A stretch of 64,000 nt of DNA, from contig NZ_JAFBDQ010000014.1 in NCBI RefSeq assembly GCF_016908315.1, forward strand, positions 30,692-94,691, in the 5' to 3' direction. Under the pieces are notes generated by a model. It saw nothing but the letters and a program-made list of their open reading frames with translations, did no database searches and had not been told where the DNA came from. Shown here in pieces: positions 47,834 through 56,132 of this stretch. The number at the start of each line of letters is the position of its first letter. The first letter of the stretch is position 1. The translations under genes were made by a program, and so were the position numbers. Source of the stretch: Halanaerobacter jeridensis (lineage in GTDB: Bacteria; Bacillota; Halanaerobiia; Halobacteroidales; Halobacteroidaceae).

Positions 47834-48244
47834 TTAGAAAGGCACATCCAATTCTTCTTCGTCAATTTGTTGGTGGTCCTGTTGTTGATTACTTTGCTTC
47901 TGATTATTGCTTCGTTTATTGTCGTCTGGCCACTCAAGAAAACGGACATCATTAGCTACAACTTCAGAGACACGTCGATTATATCCTTCATCAGTTTCAT
48001 AAGTTCTAATCTGTAGTCTCCCATCTACTGCAACTAATCTACCTTTACCTAAATGATTAGCACATGTTTCTGCTTGCTTCCTCCAGACTACAATATCTAC
48101 AAAGTCAGCATCATAATCCCCTTCACGATTTTTAAAGGGTCTTTGAACTGCTAAAGTGAAATTGCAAACCGCTGTTCCATTAGCAGTATATCTCAATTCC
48201 GGATCATCAGTTAAACGGCCAATTAAAATAATTTTATTAAGCAA
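47834..48244 (-). CDS. ssb: single-stranded DNA-binding protein
   Basis: 136 aa: OB fold (residues 1-105, LNKIILIGRLTDDPELRYT, then FVDIVVWRKQAETCANHLGKG), a Gln/Asn-rich linker and the acidic tip EELDVPF that binds partner proteins. Starts with TTG after GAAGGTGGTGG. Lies between rpsF and rpsR as in Bacillus. Confidence 0.96.
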   Translation of the reverse strand: MLNKIILIGRLTDDPELRYTANGTAVCNFTLAVQRPFKNREGDYDADFVDIVVWRKQAETCANHLGKGRLVAVDGRLQIRTYETDEGYNRRVSEVVANDVRFLEWPDDNKRSNNQKQSNQQQDHQQIDEEELDVPF

Positions 48245-48264
48245 TTAAGCCACCACCTTCAATA

Positions 48265-48549
48265 CTATTCAGCTCTTAATACAAGATTTCTCAATACATC
48301 ATCATCAATGTTGTAGGCCCAATTTAGCCTATCTAAAGTTTCACCTTCGCCATTAAAGTTAATAACTACATAATAAGCAGAAGCAAAATCTTCTATTTCA
48401 TAAGCTAATTCTTTAACGCCCCATTTATCAACGTTAACAATTTCTCCTGCATTGTCTTCAATAATATCAGTAATTCTTTCAATCTTAGATTCAGTTGTTT
48501 CTTCATCCAAATCAGGATTAATTACAGCCATAGTTTCATATTTTCTCAT
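48265..48549 (-). CDS. rpsF: 30S ribosomal protein S6
   Basis: 94 aa, MRKYETMAVINPDLDEE start and KWGVKELAYEIEDFASAYYV core. Start chosen at 48549, directly after GGAGGAGGTGA; the longer frame to 48603 runs into the leader and gives residues not found in S6. First gene of the rpsF-ssb-rpsR operon. Confidence 0.96.
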   Translation of the reverse strand: MRKYETMAVINPDLDEETTESKIERITDIIEDNAGEIVNVDKWGVKELAYEIEDFASAYYVVINFNGEGETLDRLNWAYNIDDDVLRNLVLRAE

Positions 48550-48608
48550 TCTCTTCACCTCCTCCATTTGGTCATTGGCCCTTTTTACAGAGCATGGAAG
48601 CACATTCT

Positions 48609-48637
48609 ATTATAACAATAGCTTGTGCAATTTTCAA
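48609..48637 (-). promoter_or_regulatory. promoter of rpsF-ssb-rpsR
   Basis: TTGAAA (48637-48632), 17 nt, TATAAT (48614-48609). Leader of about 50 nt to the rpsF start. Confidence 0.7.
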
Positions 48638-48663
48638 ATACTTTTTTGACTACTATCCATCTT

Positions 48664-49758
48664 TTAAACATTAAACTTGAAATAACATACATCTCCATCT
48701 TCTACAATATAGTCTTTTCCTTCTAAACGCAAGGTTCCTTCTTCTCTAGCATTAGCAAAAGAGCCAGCTGACATTAGCTTATCATAACTAATAACTTCAG
48801 CTTTAATAAAACCTCGTTCCATATCAGTATGGATAGTTCCAGCAGCTTCTGGAGCAGTAGAACCTTTTTTAACAGTCCAAGCTCGTACTTCTTTTTCTCC
48901 AGCAGTAAAGAAAGTAATTAAGCCTAACAATCTATAACCTGCTTTAATTAATTTATCCAATCCAGATTCTTCAATACCTAATTCATCTAAAAACAGTTCT
49001 TTTTCCGCTCCTTCTAACTCAGCTATTTCAGATTCAATCTTAGCACTGACAGTTACTACTTCAGCCTTTTCTTCAGCTGCTTTCTCTTCTATCTTTTTCA
49101 CATGAGGATTACCATCAATTAAATCATCATCTCCAACATTAGCAGCATACAAGACTGGTTTTAAAGTCAATAGGTTTAAGTCTCGCACTAATTTTTTCTC
49201 TTTTTCACTTAAATCTAATCTCCTAGCTGGTTCACCTTCTTCTAACGTAGAACTGATTTTTTCTAATACTTCTAGCTGTTCTTCATAAATTTTGTCACCA
49301 CTTTTTAATTTTCGTTCCGTGTTCTCTATCTTCTTCTCTACGCTCTCTAAATCAGCTAAAATTAATTCCGTTTCAATAATTTCAATATCTCTAAGTGGAT
49401 CAACACTACCTTCAACATGTGTTACTTCCGAATTCTCAAAACAACGTACCACATGAACAATTGCATCTACCTCACGAATATTAGCTAAAAACTTATTTCC
49501 TAAACCTTCTCCTTCACTTGCTCCCTTAACTAGACCTGCAATGTCTACAAATTCAATTGCAGTAGGAGTAGTCTTTTTAGGGTCGATTAATTCAGATAAA
49601 TTATCTAACCTTTGATCTGGTACATCAACAATACCTACATTAGGATCAATTGTACAAAATGGATAATTCTCTGAATCAGCCCCTGCTTCAGTAATCGCAT
49701 TAAACAATGTTGATTTACCTACATTCGGCAAACCAACAATCCCACATTTCATTCCCAT
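48664..49758 (-). CDS. ychF: redox-regulated ATPase YchF
   Basis: Obg-family ATPase of 364 aa that binds ribosomes. G1 [15 protein letters not shown] (near residue 8), [10 protein letters not shown], the G4 variant typical of YchF, a helical insertion (about 130-200) and a C-terminal TGS-like domain ([20 protein letters not shown]; ending [11 protein letters not shown]). Two ATGs two codons apart after AAGGAGAG; the first is kept. Confidence 0.96.
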   Translation of the reverse strand: MGMKCGIVGLPNVGKSTLFNAITEAGADSENYPFCTIDPNVGIVDVPDQRLDNLSELIDPKKTTPTAIEFVDIAGLVKGASEGEGLGNKFLANIREVDAIVHVVRCFENSEVTHVEGSVDPLRDIEIIETELILADLESVEKKIENTERKLKSGDKIYEEQLEVLEKISSTLEEGEPARRLDLSEKEKKLVRDLNLLTLKPVLYAANVGDDDLIDGNPHVKKIEEKAAEEKAEVVTVSAKIESEIAELEGAEKELFLDELGIEESGLDKLIKAGYRLLGLITFFTAGEKEVRAWTVKKGSTAPEAAGTIHTDMERGFIKAEVISYDKLMSAGSFANAREEGTLRLEGKDYIVEDGDVCYFKFNV

Positions 49759-49829
49759 AAATAAAATCTCTCCTTATTATATAAATTATTAAAGTCTTTT
49801 TTCTTATTTAGTCACTGAACTTAATCATT

Positions 49830-50172
49830 ATCTATATAAAGTTTCACTTTTAGTGAAACTTTATAGCTAGAAGTAAGTAGCTAGAAGCTAGTAGTTAAAA
49901 ACATAAAATCAAAAGCAAGAGGCACAATCAAAAAATAAGTAACCTCACTTTAAGATAATCCCTGACCCCACTATTAAAGTAAAACTATCATTAGATGCCT
50001 GAGCGAGTTTTTCGTAGTGGTATTAAATTTAGGATGTTAATGAGTCTTAATGAAGTGAAATTAAAATTAATTAAAATTGATTTTAATTGAACGAGTTTTA
50101 GACGAATCATCCTAAATTTCTGAACGAAGAAATGCTTGATCAGTCATCTCGAAGTTACACTTTATATAGATT
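49830..50172 (-). repeat. structured element type 2, copy C
   Basis: Ends TCTATATAAAG (with hairpin GTTTCACTTTTAGTGAAAC) and ACTTTATATAGA. Arms: GATGCCTGAGCGAG against CTTGATCAGTCATC (three imperfect pairs), AAATTTAGGATG/CATCCTAAATTT (perfect), AATTAAAATT.../...GATTTTAATT (short). It is the most decayed copy. It fills most of the 465-bp gap between ychF and alr, where nothing else is seen. Confidence 0.7.
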
Positions 50173-50223
50173 AATCCAAATTAAAGTATATCTAGAAACA
50201 AGCAAAAATGCAAAGAAAAAATA

Positions 50224-51345
50224 TTAAAATATTCTCTCTACTCTAGGGCCAATTCTACAAACGACTTCATAATTGATCGTTCCGATCTTATCTGCTAGTT
50301 CTTGAGCTTTAATTTCTGCCCCACCATCACTACCAATTAAAGTAACTGTATCTCCTTTAGCAACCTCAATTCCTGTCACATCAATCATAATCTGATCCAT
50401 ACAGACTCTACCAATTACATTGGCCCGCTGTCCTTTCACTATTACCTCTGCCTGATTAGAAAGTCTCCGGTCATAACCATCATAGTATCCTAAAGCTAAA
50501 GTAGCCACTTTAGTTTCTTTATCAGCAGTATATGTACACCCATAACTAATATTAGCTCCAGGTTTTACTTCTTTCACATGTACAACATGAGCTTTCCAAC
50601 TCAAAACTGCTTTTAAATCAATCTTATCAGCTAAGCTAGGGGCAGGAGGAAGACCATATAAAGCAATACCTAATCGTACTAAATCAAAATGAGCCTCCGG
50701 AAAATCAATAATTGCTGCACTGTTAGCAGCATGTTTAACAGGGATTTCAATCCCCTTCTCTTCTAAATCAGATAATAATTGTTTAAACTTACTCAACTGC
50801 TCTTTAGTATAGATAGCATCTTCATCTGCAGCAGAAAAATGAGTGAAGATACCTTCAATTTTTAAATGCTCTAAATCAGCTATAGTTTTAATTTTTTCTA
50901 CTGGCTGATTATCAACTAAAATTCCAATCCGCCCCATCCCAGTATCAATTCCTAAATGAACTTCAACAACTTCATCTTCTTGCTGTGCTTCTTCAGCAAT
51001 CTTTTGAGCAGTAGCAAGAGTATAAACTACAGGTGTTAAATGATACTGAACAACCTCTGGAATCCTACTTTCTAATATAGTACCTAAGACTAAAATTGGC
51101 AATTCAATCCCTGCTTCTCTAAGTTCAATCCCTTCCTCTATCGTAGCTACAGCTAACATTTTCACTCGCTCATGTTGCTGAGCAATCTTAGCCACCTCAA
51201 CTGAACCATGCCCATAAGCATTAGCTTTGACTACCGCTATAATATTGCTATCCTCATGTAAATGTTCTTCAACTTGATGCAAATTATGCTCTACTGCCTC
51301 TAAATCTATTTCAGCCCAAGTTGTTAGGCCTTTAACTTTATTCAT
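50224..51345 (-). CDS. alr: alanine racemase
   Basis: PLP enzyme making D-alanine for peptidoglycan. 373 aa: AEIDLEAVEHNL, AVVKANAYGHGSVEVA (PLP Lys near residue 40), LGIDTGMGRIG near 128 and the Tyr in ISYGCTYTA (near 263). Start at the ATG at 51345, 7 nt after AAGGATGG; an ATG at 51357 overlaps the binding site. Followed upstream on its strand by the YkvI-like permease across a 180-bp repeat. Confidence 0.95.
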   Translation of the reverse strand: MNKVKGLTTWAEIDLEAVEHNLHQVEEHLHEDSNIIAVVKANAYGHGSVEVAKIAQQHERVKMLAVATIEEGIELREAGIELPILVLGTILESRIPEVVQYHLTPVVYTLATAQKIAEEAQQEDEVVEVHLGIDTGMGRIGILVDNQPVEKIKTIADLEHLKIEGIFTHFSAADEDAIYTKEQLSKFKQLLSDLEEKGIEIPVKHAANSAAIIDFPEAHFDLVRLGIALYGLPPAPSLADKIDLKAVLSWKAHVVHVKEVKPGANISYGCTYTADKETKVATLALGYYDGYDRRLSNQAEVIVKGQRANVIGRVCMDQIMIDVTGIEVAKGDTVTLIGSDGGAEIKAQELADKIGTINYEVVCRIGPRVERIF

Positions 51346-51383
51346 TATTAATCCCATCCTTTATTCAAATTAATTTAGTTCTT

Positions 51384-51564
51384 TTCTATATAAAGCTTCA
51401 CTATATAGTGAAGCTTTATAGCTAGAAGTAAGTAGCTAGGAGCTAGTAGTTAAAAACATAAAATCAAATTCAAAGCTGTGAACTGTTTTATGGTTTTGAA
51501 TTTACTACTAGCTACTAGCTTTTATCTACTAGCTAGTGGCACGATAGTGCCACTTTATATAGAT
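51384..51564 (+). repeat. nested-palindrome intergenic element, type 1b
   Basis: TCTATATAAAGCTTCACTAT... hairpin on the left, GTGGCAC-GATA-GTGCCAC hairpin and TTTATATAGAT on the right; inside, AGCTAGTAG...CTACTAGCT arms. Nearly identical to 60268-60454 over most of its length. It begins directly behind the stop codon of the ykvI-like gene. Confidence 0.7.
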
Positions 51565-52592
51565 TATATTTCATTTCGTAATAAATATCTATGAATAATA
51601 TAGCTAATCACTAAAGCTGCAAATAAGAACAAACTTAATGCCCCTAATTTAGGATAAATTCCCTGTACTAAAGTAGAAAAAGAAAACTGTAATAAGGGAA
51701 TAATTAAGACTATCACAAAAATTAATAACTTTTCACGACTCCACTTAAAAATTAACTGCAGACGGTCTAATAGTGCATATAAATTGCAACTAGCTGTAGT
51801 CAACATAGCCAACCATAAAGTTAAAGCATATAAATAATAAAATTGAGGTTTGTAAATTTTCACTGCCTCCAACATTGGCAATTGTTCCCCAATTATCTGA
51901 TCCTGAAATTGAATTAAGGTAGTAGCAATTAAAAAAGCTATAATTCCTAAAATAATACCTCCACTGCTGATACCTATCATCACTTCTAGTTTACTAAATT
52001 TAGAAACTAATGGCAAGAGCACTGTAATAGCTAGTACTAAATTGTACCCTGTATATGTAAAGGTAGAAACTAATTGCTCTAAATTAAATTTCAAATATGA
52101 TAAATTTAGGTTAACATCTATACCTAAAGTAAAAACAATTATAATCAATAATAAAATTGGAATTAAAATAAAATTAAGATCTAAAACACCTTCTAAACCA
52201 TAAAAATTAGTTATAATTACAATTAATAAAGTTAGAATTAATCCCCAATTATATTTTAAATCAATAAAAGTAGAAAATACTTCTTTACTTCCTACTAACA
52301 TAATAATAAAACTACTTAATAAAAACAAAGTTAAATTCAAATCTGCTAATAGCCCTAATCTTTTTCCACCGTAATAAGAAAATAATTGATAATAGTTATC
52401 TACTGCTAATTTTTCACTAATTAGAAAAATACTATTCCCTAAAATCGCAAATAAAAAACCTGTTATTAAAACTAAAGCTAAACCTTCTGAGCCATGGATT
52501 ACAAAAAAATTAAAAATTTCTTGCCCCGAAACAAACCCAGCTCCAATTACAGCTCCTACATAAGTAAAAGCTATTTTTATAATTCTTCTCAT
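51564..52592 (-). CDS. YkvI-like membrane transporter
   Basis: 342-aa integral membrane protein with about ten segments, opening RIIKIAFTYVGAVIGAGFVS, the YkvI pattern (G-rich first helix as in APC-superfamily and GerAB-type permeases). Substrate unknown. SD near AAGGAGG before the ATG. The next gene in its direction is alr, but a shared function is not evident. Confidence 0.85.
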   Translation of the reverse strand: MRRIIKIAFTYVGAVIGAGFVSGQEIFNFFVIHGSEGLALVLITGFLFAILGNSIFLISEKLAVDNYYQLFSYYGGKRLGLLADLNLTLFLLSSFIIMLVGSKEVFSTFIDLKYNWGLILTLLIVIITNFYGLEGVLDLNFILIPILLLIIIVFTLGIDVNLNLSYLKFNLEQLVSTFTYTGYNLVLAITVLLPLVSKFSKLEVMIGISSGGIILGIIAFLIATTLIQFQDQIIGEQLPMLEAVKIYKPQFYYLYALTLWLAMLTTASCNLYALLDRLQLIFKWSREKLLIFVIVLIIPLLQFSFSTLVQGIYPKLGALSLFLFAALVISYIIHRYLLRNEI

Positions 52593-52786
52593 TGATGGTA
52601 AAACCTCCTTCTACATATTATATTATCTTAGCAGAAGGAATAAATTAGAAAAAATTACCACAGAGATAATGGTTCAATTCCACATATTATAGTATAAAAA
52701 CTATTAAAATAATAATAGACTCTTTTTTAATCTGTTAATTATTTTATTCTTAAATATTAGAGAGATTATGGGAAGGGGGACAAGAA

Positions 52787-53401
52787 TTGAGCTCTAAAAC
52801 TAGTCTGTTTACTAATAATATAAAACCTAAAAAGAAGAAAAATATTAATAATAAAGTACATATAGATGACCCTTTAGCCATATCAAATCTCAATCAAATT
52901 ATTAGAAGAAAGATACAAAATATCACTCCTGTAATTAATGAAGTAATTATTTTCTGTATTGGAACAGATCGTTCGACTGGAGATGCACTGGGACCATTAA
53001 TTGGCTCTAAATTGCAAAACTTTAATTTAAATCCCAAAATAAATGTCTATGGCACTTTAGAAGAACCAGTTCATGCTACAAACCTGGAACAAAATATAAA
53101 AAAAATTAAAGAACAATTTGATAATCCCTTAATTATAGCTATTGATGCAGGGTTAGGAAAAAATAAAAGCGTAGGAAATATAAACGTCAATACTGGACCA
53201 TTAAAACCAGGTTCAGGAGTCAATAAAAAATTACCAGCTATAGGAGATTTTCATATCACTGGCTTAGTTAATGTGGGAGGATATATGGAGTATTTTGTTC
53301 TACAAAGCACTAGATTAAGTATTGTCATTAAAATGTCTAAGATAATTACTTATGCTTTAGTCAATTCTTTTAAACGCTTAACAAACGATAAAAGGCTTTA
53401 A
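52787..53401 (+). CDS. yyaC: spore protease YyaC
   Basis: 204 aa, YyaC family, related to GPR-type spore proteases and conserved in spore formers. Core VIIFCIGTDRSTGDALGPLI (near residue 68), YGTLEEPVHATNLEQN near 106, IIAIDAGLGK near 134 and GDFHITGLVNVGGYMEY near 167. It starts with TTG at 52787 after GGAAGGGGG. The N-terminal 40 residues are Lys/Asn-rich and not conserved. Monocistronic. Confidence 0.92.
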   Translation: MSSKTSLFTNNIKPKKKKNINNKVHIDDPLAISNLNQIIRRKIQNITPVINEVIIFCIGTDRSTGDALGPLIGSKLQNFNLNPKINVYGTLEEPVHATNLEQNIKKIKEQFDNPLIIAIDAGLGKNKSVGNINVNTGPLKPGSGVNKKLPAIGDFHITGLVNVGGYMEYFVLQSTRLSIVIKMSKIITYALVNSFKRLTNDKRL

Positions 53402-53424
53402 TCAGATGATTAAAGCCTTAAAAT
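53390..53424. terminator. bidirectional terminator
   Basis: AAGGCTTTAAT-CAGATG-ATTAAAGCCTT overlapping the yyaC stop, serving both convergent genes. Confidence 0.75.
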
Positions 53425-53859
53425 TTACAGTCTCTTTTTCATTTCAACATGCTTAATACCCGCTTCCATAAATTCCTCATCTGAAACTAACTCATAATTA
53501 TTCTTCTGATAAAAAGACCGGGCCTTTACTTGAGCATGTAGTTTTATCTCTTTTAAATTTTTCTTTTTAGCAAATTTTTCTACTCTATCGATTAATAAAC
53601 TACCTACTCCCTGCTTGCGATAATCAGATTTAACAGCCATTCTCTCTAATTTAGCATAGTTATTTATTATTCTCAATCTGCAAGTAGCAACTAATTCTTT
53701 ATTATTTCTAGCCAGAAAATGAATAGCCTTATCTTCTTTATCATCAATCTCTAAATCAGCTGGAACCCCTTGGCCTTCAACAAACACTTCTGTTCGCAGT
53801 CTAAAAGCTTCTTCTAAATTATCAGTGTCTGTTTCAATTGTAATTTCATAGTCACTTAG
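53425..53859 (-). CDS. GNAT family N-acetyltransferase without a usual start codon
   Basis: GNAT fold: HFLARNNKELVATCRLRI, ERMAVKSDYRKQGVGSLLID (acetyl-CoA loop RKQGVG) and HAQVKARSFYQKNNYELVSD. A frame limited to GTG at 53787 would begin at FVEGQGVP and lose the first strand and helix, yet the upstream frame continues with typical GNAT sequence (YEITIETDTDNLEEAFRLRT). That upstream part contains no ATG, GTG or TTG. It enters from an A9 run (53860-53868) at the end of bactofilin, in the -1 frame. Translation therefore needs a rare start or frameshifting from bactofilin; a sequencing error is the alternative. Coordinates mark the open frame after the A run. Confidence 0.7.
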   Translation of the reverse strand, partial: LSDYEITIETDTDNLEEAFRLRTEVFVEGQGVPADLEIDDKEDKAIHFLARNNKELVATCRLRIINNYAKLERMAVKSDYRKQGVGSLLIDRVEKFAKKKNLKEIKLHAQVKARSFYQKNNYELVSDEEFMEAGIKHVEMKKRL

Positions 53860-54278
53860 TTTTTTTTTAGATCTTTTTTACTTTTATTTTTTTTAGATTT
53901 TCCTTTAGTTTCTTTATCTTTATCAGAAATACTAGTTCCTTTAAATACAGCTCCATCATTAATTACTAAATTAGAATAGCAAATATCTCCAATTAATTCT
54001 CCATTTTTCAGCAACTTTAATTTTCCTTTAGCACGTACATCACCTTCTACCGTACCTGCTATTTCTATGTTATCTCCTTCTAAATCTGCTTTTAACTTTC
54101 CACTTTTTCCTACTAAGATATCGCCTTTAGCAGTTAACTTTCCATTTAGTTGTCCATCAATCCTAATTGATTCTTTAACCTCTACCTCACCTTCAATTTT
54201 AGTACCTTGACTAATTATAGTACCTACTTCTTTAGTTGAAGTTTCATTTTTTTCTTTATCGTTGCTTCCAAATAACAT
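53856..54278 (-). CDS. bactofilin
   Basis: Polymer-forming cytoskeletal protein of 140 aa. The bactofilin core (residues about 18-115) is a right-handed beta-helix of short hydrophobic repeats: GTKIEGEVEVKESIRIDGQL, GKLTAKGDILVGKSGKL, IEIAGTVEGDVRAKGKL. A Lys-rich tail (KSKKNKSKKDLKKN) follows. SD AAGGGGG before the ATG. It lies 16 bp after an M23 peptidase gene, the classic bactofilin-LytM pair in cell-shape control. Its last codons hold the A9 run discussed for the GNAT gene. Confidence 0.93.
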   Translation of the reverse strand: MLFGSNDKEKNETSTKEVGTIISQGTKIEGEVEVKESIRIDGQLNGKLTAKGDILVGKSGKLKADLEGDNIEIAGTVEGDVRAKGKLKLLKNGELIGDICYSNLVINDGAVFKGTSISDKDKETKGKSKKNKSKKDLKKN

Positions 54279-54294
54279 TAATTAGCCCCCTTGC

Positions 54295-55281
54295 TTAAAA
54301 AAATTGTTTTGGATTAGTATGATGTCCATTAACTAATACCTCATAGTGTACATGAGGTCCAGTACTACGACCTGAATTACCTGATAAAGCAATAGGCTCG
54401 CCTCTTTTAACTACCTCACCAGTTCTAACTAATAATTTATTATTATGTCCATATAAAGTTCGATAACCATAACCATGGTCTAAAACAACTGCCCGCCCAT
54501 AACCAGATTTCCAACCAGAAAATACTACTTTAGCCTGTCCAGTAGCAATTACTTTGTGGTTATACCATACTCCAATGTCTATCCCTTCATGGAATATACG
54601 TTTTTTTTCTACTGGATGAAAGCGATAGCCATAACCTGAAGTAATTCGTCCTTTATGACCTAAAATAGGCCATCCCTTTGGTTTAGAAGACAAATAATCT
54701 TTATAATCAATCACTTCTTGCTTCAAGGTTGATAAATCTTTTTTACGCTGAGTAATTCCTTTATTTAAAGAAGACAAATTCTGTTTAGTAGCATTAATTA
54801 AGACTCCTGAAGCCACACTATGAGCTGTTTGAGCAACAGTCTGCGACTCTGCTAATTTATTACTAGCAGTGGTACTGCTATCTCTAGATTTAGCATCCGT
54901 TTTACTGCTCAAATCATCTTTGTTTTTAAAATCAATCATTTCTTTAATTTTATGATTTTCTTTTTTTATCTGATTAAATTGTTCTTTTATTTCTTCAGTC
55001 TTATTAGATAATTTAGATAATTTACTCTGTAAATAGTCATTTTTTTCTCTTAAATTCTCTACTTTTTGTTTATAGGGGACTAAAAATCTTATCTCTCTTC
55101 GGGCTGCATTGAATTGATAATAGTAGTAAGATAGAATCCCAGTTATTAAAACTAAAGAGATTATTATAAAATATACAGCAAATTTAATCCACTTTTTTGC
55201 TATTTTTAAAGTAAAGACATCCTCTTCTGTTTCCGGCACTATTTGAATAGTAACTTTTTCATTTTGATTATCTTCAAACAT
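54295..55281 (-). CDS. M23 (LytM) peptidase with membrane anchor and coiled coil
   Basis: 328 aa: cytoplasmic N-terminus, one membrane helix (about 34-56), a coiled coil (65-125), and a C-terminal LytM domain with zinc ligands in FHEGIDIGV (His, Asp near residues 230-234) and GPHVHYEV (near 310). The metal set is complete, so it should be an active endopeptidase. It likely works with the bactofilin encoded directly downstream. SD TTGGGGG before the ATG. Confidence 0.92.
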   Translation of the reverse strand: MFEDNQNEKVTIQIVPETEEDVFTLKIAKKWIKFAVYFIIISLVLITGILSYYYYQFNAARREIRFLVPYKQKVENLREKNDYLQSKLSKLSNKTEEIKEQFNQIKKENHKIKEMIDFKNKDDLSSKTDAKSRDSSTTASNKLAESQTVAQTAHSVASGVLINATKQNLSSLNKGITQRKKDLSTLKQEVIDYKDYLSSKPKGWPILGHKGRITSGYGYRFHPVEKKRIFHEGIDIGVWYNHKVIATGQAKVVFSGWKSGYGRAVVLDHGYGYRTLYGHNNKLLVRTGEVVKRGEPIALSGNSGRSTGPHVHYEVLVNGHHTNPKQFF

Positions 55282-55336
55282 ACTTTCGCCCCCAATTTAG
55301 ATAATCAATCTTAGCTATTAAAATCCTACTATTAAT

Positions 55337-56008
55337 TTAAAACAAATATACTAAAAATATACTAATAAAAATAGCTGGTAGTAAGTTCCCAACTTTTATA
55401 TTTACTATCTCTAATAAGTTCAACGAAATTGCTACAATCAATAATCCACCGACTGCTGTCATTTCAGTAATTACTGGATCAATTAATATTTGCTGCGACC
55501 AACCAGCTAATAAAGCAATACTACCCTGATATAAGAAAACCGATATAGCAGAAACAAGGACCCCAGGGCCCATCGTAGATGAGAAAGCTATAGCTGAAAA
55601 TCCATCTAATAATGATTTAGAATAAAGTGTCGAGGGATTACCTAGACCATCTTGAATTGCTCCAGTAATCGCCATTGCACCAACACAATAAATTAAGCTA
55701 GTATGGACAAATCCAGCCGCTATTTCACTTTCACTATCTAATTTAGATTCTATCCAATCACCAAGTCGGTCTAAGTTAGTCTTAATGCTTAAAAATTCTC
55801 CTATAATACCACCAAGTACTAAACTAAAGATAACTACCGGCATATTTTGAGTTTGCAAAGCCATTTTTAATCCAATTAACAACACAGCTAAGCTTAAGCC
55901 CTGCATTACTATATCTTTTAAAGATTCAGATATTTTATCACCAATAAACAATCCTAAACTACCACCAATTAGAATTGCAATTGTATTCACAATATTACCA
56001 ATCATCAT
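55337..56008 (-). CDS. DUF554 membrane protein (YdfK-like)
   Basis: 223-aa integral membrane protein with about seven segments; GNIVNTIAILIGGSLGLFIG opening and SLIYCVGAMAITGAIQDG match DUF554. Function unknown. AGGTGATG before two adjacent ATGs. Confidence 0.9.
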   Translation of the reverse strand: MMIGNIVNTIAILIGGSLGLFIGDKISESLKDIVMQGLSLAVLLIGLKMALQTQNMPVVIFSLVLGGIIGEFLSIKTNLDRLGDWIESKLDSESEIAAGFVHTSLIYCVGAMAITGAIQDGLGNPSTLYSKSLLDGFSAIAFSSTMGPGVLVSAISVFLYQGSIALLAGWSQQILIDPVITEMTAVGGLLIVAISLNLLEIVNIKVGNLLPAIFISIFLVYLF

Positions 56009-56079
56009 TCATCACCTATCCCTACAAATTATATTATTCACTACTTTTAGCTAAAATCCTGCTAAAATAAAACAAAAAA

Positions 56080-56114
56080 ATAAAAAGTATGCCCTTTTTC
56101 TAAAGCATACTTGA
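56080..56114 (-). terminator. terminator after aspA
   Basis: Minus strand AAGTATGCTTT...AAGGGCATACTT followed by TTTATTTTTTTG. Confidence 0.75.
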
Positions 56115-56132
56115 ATTAACATTATTTAAATT

